Of a stretch of 64,000 bases of DNA, positions 40,904-49,660 are shown in pieces. Below the pieces are notes generated by a model. It was given only the letters and a program-made list of their open reading frames with translations. It had not been told where the DNA came from and made no database searches. Source of the DNA: VGBV01 sp963813725 (lineage in GTDB: Bacteria; Actinomycetota; Thermoleophilia; Solirubrobacterales; 70-9); the NCBI GenBank assembly GCA_963813725.1, contig CAWFAI010000016.1, positions 34,539 to 98,538 on the forward strand, given 5' to 3'. Positions within the stretch are counted from its first letter, which is position 1. Each line of letters opens with the position of its first letter. A program made the position numbers and the translations under genes.

Positions 40904-42016
40904 ATGGCGACGATCGAGAGGCCCGAGACGCTCGGGCTGACACCGTTCACCGAGTTCGACGAGGCGAACCAGACCTGGCCGCGCGGCGACCGGCCCGCGG
41001 CGATCCGGGCGGCCGCGGAGCAGTTCCGCGGGCGCTTCGCGGTCCCGGATAACCGCGTCCGCGGCATCCGCACCGTCGACATCGCCTCGGCCGCCTACCC
41101 GGTCAAGTTCGCCTTCGGCGGCGCCGCCACGGGGCCGAACCCCTACATCAACATCCTCAACCGCCTGGTCGTCGTCCAGTACGAGGACCTCGAGGGCGAC
41201 CTGAAGACGCTCGTCTATGAGCCGACGGTGACCGAGGGGCCGGCCGAGGCCCCCTTCTACGAGCAGCTGCTCGCCAAGTACGGGGAGTTCCTCTCCTACA
41301 AGGTGTTCGCGACCTTCTACAACGACGTCCCGCAGGCGCTCGAGAAGGCCGGCGTCCGGCCCGAGGACGTCGACTTCATCAGCTTCGACCACCTGCACGT
41401 CCAGGACGTCCGCTTCGTGCTGGGCTCGTCCGAGCCGCCGCCGGGCCACGAGCGCCCCATGCCGGCGCTGTTCCCGAACGCCAAGCTGATCACCCAGCGC
41501 CGCGAATGGGACACCTTCGCCAGCCTGCACCCGATGCAGTGGGCCTGGTACGTCAAGGACGGGATCAAGGGCATCCCCACCGAGAACGTGGTCCTGGTCG
41601 AGGGCGACGTCGAACTGGGCAAGGGCTGCGCGCTGGTCTGGACCCCCGGCCACACCGACGGCAACCACTCCCTGGTGGTCAACACCGACGAGGGGGTCTG
41701 GGTCAGCTCCGAGAACGGCGTCGCCGCCGACAACTGGCACCCGCACCTCTCGAAGATCCCCGGCGTCCGCAAGTTCGCCGAGTTCTTCAACCGCGAGGTC
41801 GTGCTCAACTCCAACACGCTGGAGGACTCGATCGACCAGTACGACTCGATGTTGAAGGAGAAGGCGCTGGCCGACCCGAACGCTCGCGACCCCCGCTACC
41901 GCAACGTCTTCCCCTCCTCGGAGATGACCGACTGGAAGCGCCAGTGGCCGATCGTGCCGACCTTCAGCTACGGCGGCATCAACTACGGCGAGGTCAGCTC
42001 GGGCGCTTCTGAATAG
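40904..42016 (+). CDS. Metallo-beta-lactamase-fold hydrolase
   Basis: 370 residues, with AGGAGG 7-12 bases before the ATG. The fold is seen in VDFISFDHLHVQDVRFVLGS, where the usual HxHxDH reads H-L-H-V-Q-D, in WTPGHTDGNHSLVV, and in EGVWVSSENGVAADNWHPH. The final His of the first motif is missing, so metal binding may be altered or use another residue. The N-terminal 100 residues (RTVDIASAAYPVKFAFGGAA) are a family-specific extension. Substrate unknown; lactone or ester hydrolysis is possible. Confidence 0.78.
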   Translation: MATIERPETLGLTPFTEFDEANQTWPRGDRPAAIRAAAEQFRGRFAVPDNRVRGIRTVDIASAAYPVKFAFGGAATGPNPYINILNRLVVVQYEDLEGDLKTLVYEPTVTEGPAEAPFYEQLLAKYGEFLSYKVFATFYNDVPQALEKAGVRPEDVDFISFDHLHVQDVRFVLGSSEPPPGHERPMPALFPNAKLITQRREWDTFASLHPMQWAWYVKDGIKGIPTENVVLVEGDVELGKGCALVWTPGHTDGNHSLVVNTDEGVWVSSENGVAADNWHPHLSKIPGVRKFAEFFNREVVLNSNTLEDSIDQYDSMLKEKALADPNARDPRYRNVFPSSEMTDWKRQWPIVPTFSYGGINYGEVSSGASE

Positions 42017-42020
42017 ACGT

Positions 42021-42058
42021 TGCGCAGTTGTGGGGCCCATGGCCCCACAAACCGCGCA
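42021..42058 (+). terminator. Two-part terminator hairpin
   Basis: A perfect 10-bp inner stem (42028-42037 with 42041-42050, loop CAT) flanked by an outer TGCGC/GCGCA pairing, directly after the MBL-hydrolase stop. Confidence 0.88.
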
Positions 42059-42136
42059 GAGGTCCCACCTTCTTGGCGCCGATGCCCGTGCCGTGTCCTA
42101 CGGCTCCGCTGGCTCCATCTCACCGATTGCCGCCGC

Positions 42137-42142
42137 TACCGT
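42137..42142 (+). promoter_or_regulatory. -10 box TACCGT, leaderless-type, DMT transporter
   Basis: TACCGT ends 8 bases before ATG 42151. Confidence 0.42.
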
Positions 42143-42150
42143 GAGAATTG

Positions 42151-43050
42151 ATGGACCGCCGCTCGTGGAGCATGCTCTTGGTCCTCGGCGCGATCTGGGG
42201 CGCGTCGTACATGTTCATCAAGATCGGGCTGCGGGACCTGACGCCCGAGATGATCGCCTTCGTGCGGATCGCGCTGGCGGCCCTGATCCTGGTGCCGCTG
42301 GCCCACTCGCGCGGCGCGCTGCGGGGCCTGCGGCCGCTGGCCGGCTGGTTCCTGCTGATCGGCTCGGTGCAGGTCGCCGTCCCATTCGTGCTGATCGGGC
42401 TCGGGGAGGAGGAGATCTCCTCGGGCCTGGCGGGCATCCTGGTGGCGACGACGCCGATGTTCACCGCGCTGCTCGCGATCTGGGTGGACCACGAGGAGCG
42501 CTCGCACGGGCTGCGCCTGGTCGGGGTCGCGACCGGCTTCGCCGGGGTGGCCCTGCTGCTGGGCGTGGACCTGGGCGGGTCCGGCGCCGAGCTGCTGGGC
42601 GGGCTGATGGTGGTGCTGGCGGGCCTGGGCTACGCGATCGGGGCGCTCCTGGCCAAGCACAAGCTGGAGGGTGTGCAGCCGATCGCGATGTCGGCCGGCG
42701 TGATGGCCTCGAGCACCCTGGTGCTGGTGCCGGCGGCGGTCGCGGGCGCGCCCAGCGAGATGCCCGGCCTCGGCCCGGTCGCGGCCGTGGTCACCCTCGG
42801 CGTGGTCGGCACCGGCTTCGCCTTCATCCTTCTCTACAGCCTGATCGCCAGCGTGGGGCCGGCGCGGACGTGGCTCGTCACCTACATCGCCCCGCTGTTC
42901 GCGGTCGCCTACGGCGCCACGCTGCTGGACGAGGAGATCACGGCGGCGACGATCGGAGGCATGGCGCTGATCCTCGCCGGCTCCTGGCTGGCGGCCGAGG
43001 GCAAGATGCCCGCCTGGCTGGGCCCCAAGGCCAGACCCGACACCACTTGA
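42151..43050 (+). CDS. EamA/DMT-family transporter
   Basis: 299 residues with ten spans in two EamA repeats. The first begins LVLGAIWGASYMFIKIGL, the second LMVVLAGLGYAIGALLAKH and continues to LVTYIAPLFAVAYGATLLDE. These proteins export or import amino acids, nucleotides or other metabolites; the substrate is not predictable. TTG 42148 is an alternative start. Downstream, the MoxR gene starts 16 bases away with its own -10-like box. Confidence 0.9.
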   Translation: MDRRSWSMLLVLGAIWGASYMFIKIGLRDLTPEMIAFVRIALAALILVPLAHSRGALRGLRPLAGWFLLIGSVQVAVPFVLIGLGEEEISSGLAGILVATTPMFTALLAIWVDHEERSHGLRLVGVATGFAGVALLLGVDLGGSGAELLGGLMVVLAGLGYAIGALLAKHKLEGVQPIAMSAGVMASSTLVLVPAAVAGAPSEMPGLGPVAAVVTLGVVGTGFAFILLYSLIASVGPARTWLVTYIAPLFAVAYGATLLDEEITAATIGGMALILAGSWLAAEGKMPAWLGPKARPDTT

Positions 43051-43054
43051 CGCT

Positions 43055-43060
43055 TACCAT
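43055..43060 (+). promoter_or_regulatory. -10 box TACCAT, leaderless-type, moxR operon
   Basis: TACCAT ends 6 bases before GTG 43067. Confidence 0.42.
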
Positions 43061-43066
43061 CGTGGG

Positions 43067-44017
43067 GTGGCCACGCTGCCAGAGCTTGACTCAGCCGCCG
43101 TGGCGCAGCTGGGTGAGAGGCTGCGGGACAACCTGCAGCGGGCGATCAAGGTTCGCGACGACGTCGTTCGCGAGCTGCTGGTCGCGCTGCTCGCAGACGG
43201 CCACGTCCTGATCGAGGACTACCCGGGGGTCGGCAAGACGGCCCTGGCCCGTGCGCTCGCCCGCTCGATAGACGCCGAGTACGCGCGGCTGCAGTGCACC
43301 GCCGACCTGCTGCCCGCCGACCTGATCGGGACAAACGTCTTCAACCAGCGCGACGCCGGCTTCGAGTTCCACCCCGGGCCGATCTTCGCCAACATCGTCC
43401 TCGTGGACGAGGTCAACCGGGCCTCGCCGAAGACCCAGTCCGGCCTGCTCGAGTGCATGCAGGAGCGACAGGTCACCGTGGACAACCAGGTCCACGAGCT
43501 GGCCGCGCCCTTCCTCGTGATCGCCACCCAGAACCCGGTCGAGTACGAGGGCACCTATCCGCTGCCAGAGGCGCAGCTCGACCGCTTCATGATGCTGCTG
43601 GCGCTCGGCTATCCGGATAGCGCCGACGAAGCGAGCATGCTCGCCGAGCACGCCGGCGGCGACCGCGTTCTCGAGCTTGAGGCCGTGACGGAGGTGTCCA
43701 CGATCCTCGCCGCGCAGGCGACCGTCGCTGCCGTGCACGGAAGCGAGGCGCTGCGCGATTACGTGGTCGCGCTCTGCGCCGCCACCCGCGAGGACCCCCG
43801 GGTCGATCTGGGCGCCAGCCCGCGCGCCGGGCTGCTGCTGTTCCGGGCGGCCAAGGCGATGGCCGCCCTCGACTCCCGCGACCACGCCCTGCCCGACGAC
43901 GTCAAGGCGCTGGCTCCGGCCGTGCTGGGGCACCGGCTGCTGCTGGCGCCCGGAGCCGGCGCCGAGGATCGCCGCGAGGTCGTCAGCGACGCGCTGGAAC
44001 GGGTCAGCGCCATCTGA
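43067..44017 (+). CDS. MoxR-type AAA+ ATPase
   Basis: 316 residues. Chaperone-like ATPase usually acting with VWA or DUF58 proteins. Walker A is EDYPGVGKTALARALA (about 50-65), Walker B is IVLVDEVNRASPKTQSGLLE, sensor 1 is LVIATQNPVEYEGTYPLPEAQLDRF in its first part, and the C-terminal lid has LGASPRAGLLLFRAAKA with the sensor-2 arginine. First gene of the common moxR-DUF58-transglutaminase operon. GTG start without a ribosome site. Confidence 0.94.
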   Translation: MATLPELDSAAVAQLGERLRDNLQRAIKVRDDVVRELLVALLADGHVLIEDYPGVGKTALARALARSIDAEYARLQCTADLLPADLIGTNVFNQRDAGFEFHPGPIFANIVLVDEVNRASPKTQSGLLECMQERQVTVDNQVHELAAPFLVIATQNPVEYEGTYPLPEAQLDRFMMLLALGYPDSADEASMLAEHAGGDRVLELEAVTEVSTILAAQATVAAVHGSEALRDYVVALCAATREDPRVDLGASPRAGLLLFRAAKAMAALDSRDHALPDDVKALAPAVLGHRLLLAPGAGAEDRREVVSDALERVSAI

Positions 44018-44030
44018 GCCGGGAGCCGTG

Positions 44031-45185
44031 ATGCCCCGCGCGCGCTCTGTGATCCAGCTCGGGGTCGCGCTGCTGCTCGCCGGCGCGCTCTTCGACCTGC
44101 CGTCGCTGTACGTGCCGGGGGCCGCCCTGCTCGCGCTCGCCGCGGTCGCCCTCGGATGGGTCACGCTCAGCGCCCGCGACGTTCGCGTCCGGCGCGCGCA
44201 GGGGCCGGCGACGGCGGTGGAGGGGGATCCGTATCCGCTGCGGGTCTCGATCGAGCGCGGCCGGCTGCCCCTTCCCGGCGGCGAGCTCCGCGACCCCGCC
44301 CTGGAGCGACCCTTGGCGCTGGGTCCGAACCCACCCCGCGTCGTCTCCGACCGCGTCCGCCTCGGGCGCCGCGGGCGGCGGCGGCTGGAGGCGACGACGC
44401 TGGTGATCCGCGACCCGCTGCGCCTGTGCACACGCGAGATCCGCGGGCAGGGGACCGCCGAGGTGCTGGTGCTGCCGCGGACCGAGCCGATCCTGCGAGC
44501 CGGCCGCGACGGCGACCGCGCCGGCGCGGGCGGCGCCAACGGCGACGTCCTGCGCCGCGGCGAGGGGGAGGGCGGCGAGCGCGGGCTCAGCCTCCGGGCC
44601 ACCTCGCCGGCCTCTGAGCTCGACGGCGTGCGTCCCCACGAGGACGGCGTGCCGGCCTCGCGGATCCACTGGCGCACGGTGGCACGCACGGGCGAGCTCT
44701 TCGACCGCCGCCTCGTCGCAGGCGCCCAGTCCTCGCATGTCGTCGTGCTCGATGCGGGGTTTGAGAGCGGCGGCTCCGACGCGCTCGACATGGCAGTTCG
44801 GGCGGCGGCATCGCTCTGCTTGCACCTGGCCCCGGCGGGCGGTTGCGCGCTGCATCTGCCGGGGGAGCCGCGGCCGCTGGGGGTCGATCCGCGACTGGGG
44901 GGCTGGCCGACCGCCCACGCGCGGCTTGCGCTCGTCGAGGCCGACGACGGTCCTCCTCCGGCGGCGAGGCGCGCCAACCGCGGGCTCACGATCCGCGTCA
45001 GCCCCCTGACCGAGCCGCCGGGCGCGCGCGAGCTGGCGCGAATCGCGGCGGGCTCATCGCATCTGGTCGCGCCGGTCGCGGTCCCCGCTCTGGTGCCGGC
45101 GTTTTCGGTCGCCGGCTGCAACGGGTACGACCTGACGACGACGGCGGGGCGCCGCGCGCGGGCGCCGGAGGCCGAGGCGGCGTGA
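44031..45185 (+). CDS. DUF58-domain membrane protein
   Basis: 384 residues from ATG 44031 (GGGAG 5 bases upstream). Two N-terminal spans (VIQLGVALLLAGALF and LLALAAVALGWVTL), then a beta domain and the DUF58 core with GVRPHEDGVPASRIHWRTVA, in which the IHW block is diagnostic, and a VWA-like part with SSHVVVLDAGFE. Partner of the MoxR ATPase; the pair is thought to help fold or insert surface proteins. The stop overlaps the next gene by GTGA. Confidence 0.9.
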   Translation: MPRARSVIQLGVALLLAGALFDLPSLYVPGAALLALAAVALGWVTLSARDVRVRRAQGPATAVEGDPYPLRVSIERGRLPLPGGELRDPALERPLALGPNPPRVVSDRVRLGRRGRRRLEATTLVIRDPLRLCTREIRGQGTAEVLVLPRTEPILRAGRDGDRAGAGGANGDVLRRGEGEGGERGLSLRATSPASELDGVRPHEDGVPASRIHWRTVARTGELFDRRLVAGAQSSHVVVLDAGFESGGSDALDMAVRAAASLCLHLAPAGGCALHLPGEPRPLGVDPRLGGWPTAHARLALVEADDGPPPAARRANRGLTIRVSPLTEPPGARELARIAAGSSHLVAPVAVPALVPAFSVAGCNGYDLTTTAGRRARAPEAEAA

Positions 45186-47452
45186 CCCCGCGCGCCGACA
45201 ACCGCGCTCTGGAGCTGCTCGCCTTCGGCGCCCTGGCCGTGTTCGCGGGGGCGCATTGGGTGACGCTGGTCGTCGATCCGCCGCTGGGACGCGCGCTGCT
45301 TGCGGCCCTGGCCGCGTGCGCGGGCGGCGCGGCGCTGATCCGCCTCGGCACGACGCCGCTGCCCCGCAGCGGCAGATGGGCGCTCGCGGCCGTCGTCGCG
45401 GCGGCGGTGCTGGCGCTGGGGCTGCTCGCCCTCGGGCTGCGGGCGGGGCTGTTGGCGCCGAGCGGCTGGGGCGAGCTGGCGGACGGGATCGGACAGGGGC
45501 TGAACGGGCTCGCGGACGCCGAATATCCCTACTCGGGCCACAACCCCTGGGCGCGGCTGACCATCCTGCTGGCGCTGCCGCTGGTGCTCGGGCTGGCCGC
45601 TGCCCTCGCCTTCTGGCCGGGCCGCCGCCGGCGCGGCGGCCTCGCCCTGGCGCTGCTTGTCGCCCTCTATGGCGTTGCCGTGGCCGTCAGCCCGCCACCG
45701 ATGTCGCTGCTCTGGGGCCTGTTGCTGCTGGCGCTGATCGCCGCCTGGCTCTGGCTGCCGGGCTTGCAGCGGCGCTCCGGGGTCGCCGCCGTCGCGGTCC
45801 TCGCGGCCGCGGGCGCGGTCGGCCTCGGCGCGGCCGTCGTGCTCGACGGCGACGAGCCGTGGGTGGACTGGACCAAGTGGCGCTGGCCCGGCGACCAGCC
45901 GTCGGTGGACTTCCGCTGGAACCACTCCTACGGTCCGATCGACTGGCCACGCGAGGGGACCGCTCTGCTGCGCGCCGAGAGCGACGACCCTCACTACTGG
46001 CGCACGATCGCGCTCGACCGCTTTGACGGCTTCCGCTGGGAGGTCGAGACCGAGAACTCCAGCATCTACGCGCCGCTGGAGCTTCCCGAGCAGGTCGAGG
46101 GCCCTGAGGCCGGGGCGCCGAACCCGGACTGGACCGAGCAGGTGACCTTCACCGTCGGCGCCCTGGACAGCGGCCTGCTTGTCGCCCCCGGCGTGGTGCG
46201 CAGTGTCGACGGCCTCGATGGCGTCAGCCCCGGCGCCGGCACCACGAACCTGACCGCCGAGCGGCTGGGCGAGGGCGACGAGTACACGGTCACCTCCTAC
46301 GTCCCGGAGCCGAGCGCGGCCAGGCTTCGCGCCGCGCCCGAGGGCTACCCGCCCGCCCTGCGCCGCTACACCCAGCTCGAGTTGCCGCGGCTGCCGCCGA
46401 GCGCCGAGGCGCTGACGGGAGCGGCACTGGGGGAGACGCCCGAGGTTTCGGTGCCGCTGCGCCGGCCGCAGCAGTCGCCGCCCGGCGCCGAGCGGGTACG
46501 CCGCAGCGCCGCAGTTGAGGCGCAGCTGCAGCGCTCGGTCTACGAGCCGGTGGGCCAGCTCGCCCGGCGGCTGACGGCGGGCGCCCCGACGACCTACGAC
46601 GCGGTGACGGCGATCGAGCGGCATCTGAGGCGGAACTACGCCTATAACGAGTCGCCGCCCAGCCGCGAGGTGCCGCTCCGCGCCTTCCTGTTCGGCGACC
46701 GCGAGGGCTACTGCCAGCAGTTCTCGGGAGCGATGGCTCTGATGCTGCGGACGCTCGGCATTCCCAGCCGGGTGGCCTCGGGGTTCAGCTCGGGTGAGCG
46801 CGAGCAGGACGGCGGCGCCTTCCAGGTCAGCGACCGCGACGCGCACTCCTGGGTCGAGGTCTACTTCAACGGCATCGGCTGGGTCGCGTTCGAACCCACC
46901 CCCTCGGCCGCGCCAGCTGGCGCCCAGCTCGATGAGCTCGCCGCGACCCGCGGAGAGGCGCCGGCGGGCCCGACGGTGATCCCCCGCCGCGGCCTCGTGA
47001 TCCCGACGGTGGCCGGCCAGCTCCCCGCCGAGCCCGAGCCCGGGGGCGGGCCGTGGGCTTCGCTGCTCACCGCCCTGCTCGTCGCCCTCGGGCTGGCCGC
47101 CGCCGCGGCGCTTGTCCTGGCGCTCGTGATCGCGGTGCGGGCGTACCGGTTCCGCTCACTCGCGCCGCCCGATGCGGCCAGGGAGCAGGCCCGCGAGCTC
47201 GAGTACGCGCTGCCCAGACTCGGCTTCCCCATTCCCCAGGGCTCGACCCTGCGGGAGCTCGAACGGCGCCTCGGCAACCGGCGCGGCATCGCGGCCTACC
47301 TCGCCCGCCTTCGCGCCGGCCGCTTCCAGCGAGGAGAGGGACCGCCCAGCGCCGCGGACCGCCGCCGCCTGCGCCGCGAGCTGGCCGGCGACCGCGGGAT
47401 CGCCGGCCGGCTGCGCGCCCTGGTCGCGATGCCGCCGGGCTCCCCGCGCTAG
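45182..47452 (+). CDS. Transglutaminase-like membrane protein, TgpA type
   Basis: 756 residues from GTG 45182. Five or six N-terminal spans (to about residue 225), then an outer domain with the transglutaminase core: REGYCQQFSGAMALMLRTLG (catalytic Cys near residue 510), GIPSRVASGFSSGE, and VSDRDAHSWVEVYFNGIGW (catalytic His), with the Asp in AFEPTPS-side strands. One more span (SLLTALLVALGLAAAAALVL) leads to a cytosolic DUF4129-like tail with QGSTLRELERRLG. Likely cross-links or cleaves cell-envelope proteins. Last gene of the operon. Confidence 0.91.
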   Translation: MTPRADNRALELLAFGALAVFAGAHWVTLVVDPPLGRALLAALAACAGGAALIRLGTTPLPRSGRWALAAVVAAAVLALGLLALGLRAGLLAPSGWGELADGIGQGLNGLADAEYPYSGHNPWARLTILLALPLVLGLAAALAFWPGRRRRGGLALALLVALYGVAVAVSPPPMSLLWGLLLLALIAAWLWLPGLQRRSGVAAVAVLAAAGAVGLGAAVVLDGDEPWVDWTKWRWPGDQPSVDFRWNHSYGPIDWPREGTALLRAESDDPHYWRTIALDRFDGFRWEVETENSSIYAPLELPEQVEGPEAGAPNPDWTEQVTFTVGALDSGLLVAPGVVRSVDGLDGVSPGAGTTNLTAERLGEGDEYTVTSYVPEPSAARLRAAPEGYPPALRRYTQLELPRLPPSAEALTGAALGETPEVSVPLRRPQQSPPGAERVRRSAAVEAQLQRSVYEPVGQLARRLTAGAPTTYDAVTAIERHLRRNYAYNESPPSREVPLRAFLFGDREGYCQQFSGAMALMLRTLGIPSRVASGFSSGEREQDGGAFQVSDRDAHSWVEVYFNGIGWVAFEPTPSAAPAGAQLDELAATRGEAPAGPTVIPRRGLVIPTVAGQLPAEPEPGGGPWASLLTALLVALGLAAAAALVLALVIAVRAYRFRSLAPPDAAREQARELEYALPRLGFPIPQGSTLRELERRLGNRRGIAAYLARLRAGRFQRGEGPPSAADRRRLRRELAGDRGIAGRLRALVAMPPGSPR

Positions 47453-47461
47453 GAAGGCATA

Positions 47462-47497
47462 AGGCCGCCTCCTCCGCTTCGCGTCCGGGGGCGGCCT
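47462..47497. terminator. Bidirectional terminator; dispersed hairpin repeat, copy 2
   Basis: An 8-bp stem AGGCCGCC/GGCGGCCT (47462-47469 with 47490-47497) around the 20-base loop TCCTCCGCTTCGCGTCCGGG, identical to the loop at 9263-9282. It lies between two convergent genes and touches the stop codon of the minus-strand one. Confidence 0.82.
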
Positions 47498-48701
47498 ACA
47501 GGTTGGTGTTTTTTCGAGCGGCCTCGCGCAGGAGCGGCGCGACCAGGTAGGCATCGCCGCGGCTCTCGCGCAGGTCGTCCAGGGTCTCGGCCGCACGGGC
47601 GGGGCCGATCAGCGCCGCGAACTCCAGCGGGCCCGCGGGCCAGTTGAAGCCCAGCTTCATGGCCGTGTCGATGTCCTCGCGCGAGGCGACGCCCTCCTCC
47701 AGCGCGAACGCCGCCTCGTTGGCGATCTGGGCGACGATGCGGCCCAGGACGGGCGGTGCACTCGGGCCGGCGACGGCCTCCAGCTCAGCGGGGTCCAGCA
47801 GCGGCCGCTCCACGTCGACCTCGGGGTCGGGCTCGCGGTGCTCGCCGCCGGAGTAGTCGTAGAAGCCGCGGCCCGCCTTGCGGCCCAGCCGCCCCTCGGC
47901 CACCATCCGCTCCTGGATCGGGCTGGGCTTCCAGCGCGGCTCGCCGCCCGACTGCTCGAAGAACGATCGCGCCACCGCGTAGTTCACATCCACTCCGATC
48001 AGGTCCATCAGCTCGAACGGGCCCATGCGGAAGCCGCCGCCGAGCCGGCAGACGCGGTCGATCTGCTCGTGGGTCGCGAGCTCCTCGCCCAGCATCCGCA
48101 GCGACTCGAGCGTGAACGGGCGGGCGCAGCGGTTGGCGACGAAGCCGACCGAGTCGCGCGCCTGGATCGGGGTCCTGCCCATCTGCTCCGCGGCCTCGGT
48201 CGCCTTCGCCAGCGCCGGCGCGGCGCTGCGCTCGCCGGCGACGATCTCGACGAGCTTCATCACCGGAGGAGGGTTGAAGAAGTGCATGCCGACGATGCGG
48301 CCGGGATGCGCCGCGCCCTCCGCGATGGCGGTGACCGACAGCGAGGAGGTGTTGGTGGCCAGCACCGCGTCCTCACCGGCCGCCGCCTCCAGGCGCCCGA
48401 ACAGGCCGCGCTTCAGCTCCAGCTCCTCGGGCGCGGCCTCGACGATCAGCTCGCGGTCGCCGAGCGACTCCAGGTCCGGCGCCGCGCCGAGCCGCCCCAG
48501 CGCGGCGACCGCCGCCTCGGGCGTCCAGCGCCCGCGCTCGACACCTTTCTCGATCCCGGCGGCGACCCGGTCGATCCCTTGGTGGAGCGCCCTCGGGTCG
48601 GGGTCGTGCAGCAGCGCCTCCATCCCCCCGACGACCGCGATCTGCGCGATCCCGGCGCCCATGGTTCCGGCGCCGACGACGCCCACCCTGCGAGCGCTCA
48701 T
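47496..48701 (-). CDS. 3-hydroxyacyl-CoA dehydrogenase
   Basis: 401 residues. NAD-dependent oxidation of 3-hydroxyacyl-CoA in beta-oxidation or aromatic degradation. NAD site GVVGAGTMGAGIAQIA, catalytic His in RIVGMHFFNPPPVMKLVEIV, and the usual Glu after it. After the first C-terminal domain (DSVGFVANRCARPF to GRGFYDYSG) a second, shorter one follows (LGRIVAQIANEAAFALEEGV with GFNWPAGPLEFA), as in PaaH-like enzymes with a doubled 3HCDH domain. The start overlaps the cupin-gene stop. Confidence 0.93.
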   Translation of the reverse strand: MSARRVGVVGAGTMGAGIAQIAVVGGMEALLHDPDPRALHQGIDRVAAGIEKGVERGRWTPEAAVAALGRLGAAPDLESLGDRELIVEAAPEELELKRGLFGRLEAAAGEDAVLATNTSSLSVTAIAEGAAHPGRIVGMHFFNPPPVMKLVEIVAGERSAAPALAKATEAAEQMGRTPIQARDSVGFVANRCARPFTLESLRMLGEELATHEQIDRVCRLGGGFRMGPFELMDLIGVDVNYAVARSFFEQSGGEPRWKPSPIQERMVAEGRLGRKAGRGFYDYSGGEHREPDPEVDVERPLLDPAELEAVAGPSAPPVLGRIVAQIANEAAFALEEGVASREDIDTAMKLGFNWPAGPLEFAALIGPARAAETLDDLRESRGDAYLVAPLLREAARKNTNL

Positions 48702-49186
48702 CGCGGGGGCGGCGGCTCCTCGCCCTCCCAGAACGGCACCGAGTCCCGTTCGAAGTAGACGCCGTGCATACCCTCCCCATGTCCCCCGGGCGGGCGGCCG
48801 AAGGCGCTGATCTTGCCCGACTCCGGCCGCACGACGATGTCGGGGGCGATCATCTCGCTCAGCATCAGGATGCGCACCGGGCCGTCGGTCCGGTTCACCA
48901 CCTGATGCGCGCCGGCCTCGCCGACCGGGAAGGAGACGATCTCTCCCTCGGCCAGCTCGCGCTCGCCTTCCGTCGTCCGCAGCGTCGGAGTGCCCGCGAC
49001 CACGATCAGCATCTCCTCGTTGCCCAGGTGGTAGTGCAGAGGGAACGCGGCGTTGCCGGGCTCGATCTCGAACAGGCTCGCGCCCAGCCGCTTGGCCTCG
49101 GCCTGCTTGCCCAGCATCGCCCTTCGGTTCCGGAACCCCTCCTGCTCCTGGGTCTGGTCGAACTCCGGGTCGAACAGGTTCGCCAT
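48698..49186 (-). CDS. Cupin-domain protein
   Basis: 162 residues from ATG 49186; the longer in-frame reading is a shadow of the Usp gene. Single cupin barrel. Motif 1 is FPLHYHLGNEEMLIVVAGT (His-x-His with Glu, metal ligands) and motif 2 is VGEAGAHQVVNRTDGPVRI with the fourth ligand His. The C-terminal RPPGGHGEGMHGVYFERD is a family extension. It may be a small dioxygenase, isomerase or sugar/phosphate-binding protein. The stop overlaps the start of the dehydrogenase gene, which suggests a shared pathway. Confidence 0.85.
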   Translation of the reverse strand: MANLFDPEFDQTQEQEGFRNRRAMLGKQAEAKRLGASLFEIEPGNAAFPLHYHLGNEEMLIVVAGTPTLRTTEGERELAEGEIVSFPVGEAGAHQVVNRTDGPVRILMLSEMIAPDIVVRPESGKISAFGRPPGGHGEGMHGVYFERDSVPFWEGEEPPPPR

Positions 49187-49221
49187 CTCCGACGTCGTCC
49201 GGAGTCCGGGGCAGCGGCCAG

Positions 49222-49653
49222 CTAGGTCGTCTTGACGACGAACACCGAGCAGGGCGCCTGGTGCGTGACCGTATTGGGGACGCTGCCGAGGACGCGCCGC
49301 TTCATTCCCTTGTTCCCGATCACGAGCACATCCGCCCCGCACTCGCCGGCCAGGCGCACCAGCACGTCGGCCGGGTTGCCCTCGTCGACCGCGGTCCGGC
49401 ATTCGATCCCCTCCGCCCGGACCTCTGCCTGGGTCCTCGCCAGGATCTCTCGCGTGCGCGCCGCGGGGTTGGACGCCCATTGAATCTCTTCCTCGACCCC
49501 ACCTTCATCGGCCGGGCCGGGGCCCGGAGAGGCGCTGATCAGCACCAGCTCCGAGTCGAACTTCTTGGCCATCCCGATCGCCACCTTGACCGCCTCAGCG
49601 GCGGTGGCCGAGCCATCGGTTCCCACGGCGATCGTGGAGAGCATCGCGGCCAC
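49222..49653 (-). CDS. Universal stress protein
   Basis: 143 residues from GTG 49653 (ATG 49644 is an alternative). Usp fold with ATP-binding signs: TIAVGTDGSATAAEAVKVA at the N-terminus and the G-x2-G-x9-G loop in GNKGMKRRVLGSVPNTVTHQ, followed by APCSVFVVK. It probably binds ATP and signals stress or low energy. It lies between the cupin gene and the GMC oxidoreductase on the same strand. Confidence 0.92.
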   Translation of the reverse strand: MAAMLSTIAVGTDGSATAAEAVKVAIGMAKKFDSELVLISASPGPGPADEGGVEEEIQWASNPAARTREILARTQAEVRAEGIECRTAVDEGNPADVLVRLAGECGADVLVIGNKGMKRRVLGSVPNTVTHQAPCSVFVVKTT

Positions 49654-49660
49654 AATATCC

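Noticed and set aside
43091..46846. A 1251-codon open frame on the minus strand
   Set aside because: It runs antisense through the MoxR, DUF58 and transglutaminase genes, has low-complexity Arg/Gly/Pro/Ala composition and no recognisable domain. Long antisense frames arise from extreme GC at third codon positions.
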